Origin: Capitella teleta
Taxonomy: Eukaryota > Annelida > Polychaeta > Capitellidae
Length of the DNA: 64,000 bases
Assembly (NCBI GenBank): GCA_000328365.1
Contig: KB294622.1
Location: 230,742-294,741, forward strand
Direction of reading: 5' to 3'
Below, piece after piece: positions 60,624 to 64,000 of this stretch. Every line of letters starts with the position of its first letter. Position 1 is the stretch's first letter. The notes under the pieces are model-generated. The model had not been told where the DNA came from. It searched no databases and was given only the letters and a program-made list of their open reading frames with translations. Both the position numbers and the translations under genes were made by a program.

Positions 60624-62425
60624 CACCTGTGCTTTTTTGAGATTGATGCATGGCAAATACAAATATTTCGGAGTAATCTCAAATGCTATAATATTATATG
60701 CATGTACACACATAGCATAGACCACTTCGTTTCGGATTCGGTTGTGAATGACAAACTACGAAGTGAACACGATGGCAATAAGAGGGAACTTTAAGGTCGA
60801 CGCGAGATCCTGAAATTTGGTAAGTAACAGTATAAGTGCGTCACAGCGCGAAGGCGAAGGTGTGTCATTCTTGGATGGATGACAACGTGACAAGTGTAGT
60901 TTAGCAGAATGGATTGAAGGAGAACTGATTATCACTATGGAGATGAAGCAGATCATGAACGATGAAATAGAACGAATCGTGAGATGAACGATGAATGAGA
61001 TGATCAGAGATCAGAGAGTAATTCTCTCTGTTACGTCGAGCCTAAGATAACGGGTCACGTGGGGGTCAATTTGCAGGCGCATTTGCTGAAATGGTCATCA
61101 TAAGGCAGCCCACGCGATGACCAAAAGAACGAAGGATAAAAGCGAAGCAAAGGCGAAATAGATATCTGTACATCTGATTGGCGAATACGCAGCTTGGAGC
61201 CGGATGCCACGCACTCAGGAAAGAGGCGTCGAGGCCAGGAGATACTTGCTAATTGCTGACACACGCCAACACAAGAACAGTGAATCCAACACGGACGGTT
61301 ATGGAAATTTCGCACAAAAATTAGGAATAGTACGATGAAATGGACTTAATGAACGAACGTTATTATAAGTCCAAAGAAACGTAGAACTTTTTTAATAAGC
61401 ACCTTTTAGGGAGAGAAACATAAATATCGAATCCTAGATTCCATATTCTCGGCGCGAATTGCGTATTTTATTCATATCATTTCACTAAATTATTAATCCG
61501 GGCAATTGACATTGGTTGCGAGCACTAAATCAAAATATAATAATACACGCAAGCCTGAAAACGAATACTCACTCATTCCACTCAAACTGGCCATACCGAA
61601 TCAGTCAAATATGCAATCTGTAAATAACTTCTAACTTCACAAGAGGCGTAGCGTAACATGAATGACATTTCTTTTCCACGTTAAATGTCAGAAATAGAAA
61701 TATAAGTATATAACAAAGAAAAAAAAAACCTAGACGTTCAGAATATGGCATGATTGAGCGTCGAATTACAAGTTCACAAACGTAAGCAGCACGAACAAGA
61801 AAACCCGATTAACAAAACGCCTCACCAGCATCGTGACAAACCTTCATAGCTGACTCTAAAACCCAACTATATTCGACGTAATTATTTTACGCATCTCCCA
61901 CAGCGAATCACACAGAAGACAAGAAAGTTGACTGTCATTAAAATTAACAGGAAATCGCAGACTCACGACTAAATGAGCCCATGTCCGAGTGAAAGTAGAA
62001 GTTACCAAAAAAAAAAAAAAAAGAGTAACGATTCAAAGAGTGCGTTATCACAACATATTTTTGAGCTTCCTTTATAAAACACAGAGCACTGAATGCGTGG
62101 CTGGAAGCTCCCCTGACACACGCACTGAGCGGCAAAGACGAAGTTCTTTGCCGTCGGTCTTTCATGTTCGGAGAGTAGAACCAAATCAAGGCGTCAATTT
62201 CGTAGAAGAGAACAGCCGACGACCGACATCGGGAAGCGATGCAGGTCGGGGAGGAGGGCGGTGGGGGGCAGACCATCCTCACCAGGGAGGGATGAGCAGA
62301 CGTGAATGAAAAATCACCCGAAGCGGCAGCAAGACAAATCGCCGGTTCAGTCACCCCGACGTCGATTCATATGCATGCATCAGCGTATTCCGACCGCGCG
62401 GCCCATGCGATGCATCAGACGACGG

Positions 62426-62438
62426 AGGTCAGAGGTCA
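62426..62438 (+). promoter_or_regulatory. Perfect AGGTCA DR1
   Basis: AGGTCA-G-AGGTCA, the RXR/HNF4/COUP-TF arrangement with two perfect half-sites. No gene start is identified nearby. Confidence 0.3.
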
Positions 62439-64000
62439 CGGGGAACTGAAGACGCCGTCACGTCGTCACCGATTGTTGCAGCAACAGCCAATGATGGCCG
62501 TCGTCTTAGATGTTTGCGGCGGCAACGTGATGGCAACTTGACGCGGTCATTCGTGGCGCCGTGTGCAAGCATAAACACAGCAGACCATTCAGATAATATA
62601 ATGCCAGCAACAAAGAAGTGCGCTCTCAGGTGAAATAATATCCATACAAAGGGAAATAAACTCATTGCAATCACCATAACTATATACACGCGGCATGAAC
62701 ACGCGGTAGATGGGTTGGCGGTGCAGAGAGCGGCGCGAAAATAGTGTTGTCGCAATGCATCTGCGAGCAATGGGCCGCCTCAAAAGCTATGATGATGACA
62801 GGTCGTAACCAATTAAGTCCCCTTCGTAATAGCAGCACACCTTTACCTTGCACGTGTATTCGTTATGCAGGGAGAAATGCTGCCCCAGTTTAAGCTTATT
62901 GCTCAAGTGCTAAGTGCAACTAGGGAGATAACTCCCAAATAAGCAGTCTGCTTGGCTACTAATCGGTTCTGTAAACTCCAGAGAAATACATGAGAGTACA
63001 CCACACTGGCAAATACGATTAGTAAACCAGGGCGCTGACATTTGAAGACAGTCCAGAGATTGATAATATTACGAAATTCCAGCCTGAAATCTGCCTGCTG
63101 AGCCGAGCTAAATGGCTGTTCTTGGGAACCTGATTTTGCATTGTGTAAGACGGCGTGAAAGACGGATCACACGCTCGCAAAAATCCTCCGTGACACTGAC
63201 AGTGCGCGTGATCACAAGAGGACGTCAGCGGCAAAGTGAATCAGGACTCAAAACGATTGTCAAGACATCCTCGTGCGGCGCAAACTGAGACGTCGTCACC
63301 AGGCAGATCGTCATCAGTGGAGATTCATCAGAATGATGAAAGACGTCAAGGAATCAAAGTGCGCTACTAATTGCGCTGATGCAAGACCCAAATGCAGAGC
63401 GAACCCTTTCAGAGCTTGTTGGCTGGTAGGCGCAGCTTTGTTCGCTTCCATGGTGGCGTGATGAGGTGTCAGACCAAAGTACATAGCGTCATTTTGTGAG
63501 GGCGTTGACGCCGATCAGCGTCACCGCGGATGACGATATAGAAATTACATTTCTATATATTTTGTTGTTTTACAACACAGTTGTTTTACAAGTGTGCCAT
63601 TCGGGTGATACGCGTGAACAGAAGCCCGGGATGGAGTCCCCCTCCCCCCGCCCCATCCCTACCCTTATCGATAAATCCTAAGGGTCCTTTCATCCCGCAT
63701 ACCACCATTGAATGAATGTTTATTTCAAGGCAGAATATTACAGGGTATTATAAATTTGGACATTAAACGTGACCTGAATATTACAAATTTTCAATTATAT
63801 TGGTTCAACTGTAATCAAATGAAATTAATCAAGTAAATGAAAAGAGCCGGAAACCGCGATTGATTTATCTAATCATTTCTTCTTCTTTCTTTTTTTTTCT
63901 TTTTTTTTTTAATGAACACAGAAACACGGCATTGGTATCGATAGCCTGCGTGTGTCCTATATGTCCTATTAGAGGCGTAATAAAAGACAAGCCTTTGCAC

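Larger units (their letters stand above)
52925..64000. other. Intergenic, no gene recognised
   Basis: Eleven kilobases with many short open frames and no recognisable product. Noted: TGACGTCA at 53751, DR1-like AGGTCAAAGGTCG at 56249-56261, a stretch open on both strands at 57229-57480, an interrupted T tract at 60571-60623, a perfect DR1 at 62426-62438, and a T-rich tract near 63886-63911. The plus strand remains A-rich to about 63.4 kb. Confidence 0.5.

Noticed and set aside
60914-60940. GGAGAACTGAT as in the microRNA miR-184
   Set aside because: Only eleven bases match and no complementary arm or hairpin is visible nearby.

Overview
The window is 64 kb of animal nuclear DNA from a gene-poor region. 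The evidence is interrupted genes with GT-AG introns, non-LTR retrotransposon fragments, a tRNA-derived SINE, a TTAA-type inverted-repeat element, long microsatellites and minisatellites, and one 50-base assembly gap at 10160-10209. A FMRFamide-type peptide receptor and a transportin-3 gene point to an invertebrate bilaterian. The (CACT)n-tailed SINE would fit a lophotrochozoan such as a mollusc, but I cannot fix the phylum from sequence alone.

Layout. 1-26.8 kb is AT-rich and T-rich on the + strand. It holds three decayed LINE pieces (about 955-2095, 8254-8410 and 17000-16330), a TTAA-flanked inverted-repeat element (10615-11321), the SINE (17990-18313) and an ATTT microsatellite ending in the gap. 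I see no convincing gene there. 26.85-28.56 kb (minus strand) carries nine coding exons for the C-terminal ~428 residues of transportin-3 (TNPO3), separated by eight introns of only 48-59 bp. The N-terminal half was not found. 28.6-38.4 kb has higher GC and no assignable gene. 38.5-39.74 kb (plus strand) is an intact, intronless 412-residue rhodopsin-class receptor, closest to the FMRFamide/myomodulin-type receptors, with a 10-codon upstream ORF abutting its start and a polyA signal behind it. 42.1-44.1 kb contains two candidate small secreted-peptide genes. The first has a TATA box, a signal-peptide exon ending in a perfect GTGAGT donor, a possible second exon and an AATAAA, and a triple DR5 nuclear-receptor array lies about 100 bp upstream. 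Two minisatellites (23-bp and 29-bp units) lie at 43.5 and 46.5 kb. 47-64 kb has no gene I can name. It contains a 1-kb cluster of CGTTATGA motifs (51.9-52.9 kb) and scattered CRE and nuclear-receptor sites.

The two recognised genes have separate jobs. TNPO3 is a Ran-dependent nuclear import receptor for SR splicing factors and is presumably expressed broadly. The receptor is a cell-surface neuropeptide sensor. The most distinctive observations are the uniformly tiny TNPO3 introns in otherwise sparse DNA, the candidate DR5/TATA/signal-peptide unit at 42.1-42.7 kb, the CGTTATGA cluster, the excess of perfect TGACGTCA palindromes, and a reversal of A/T strand bias near 28 kb. All identifications are from reading alone; family comparisons are from memory, and no search was run.
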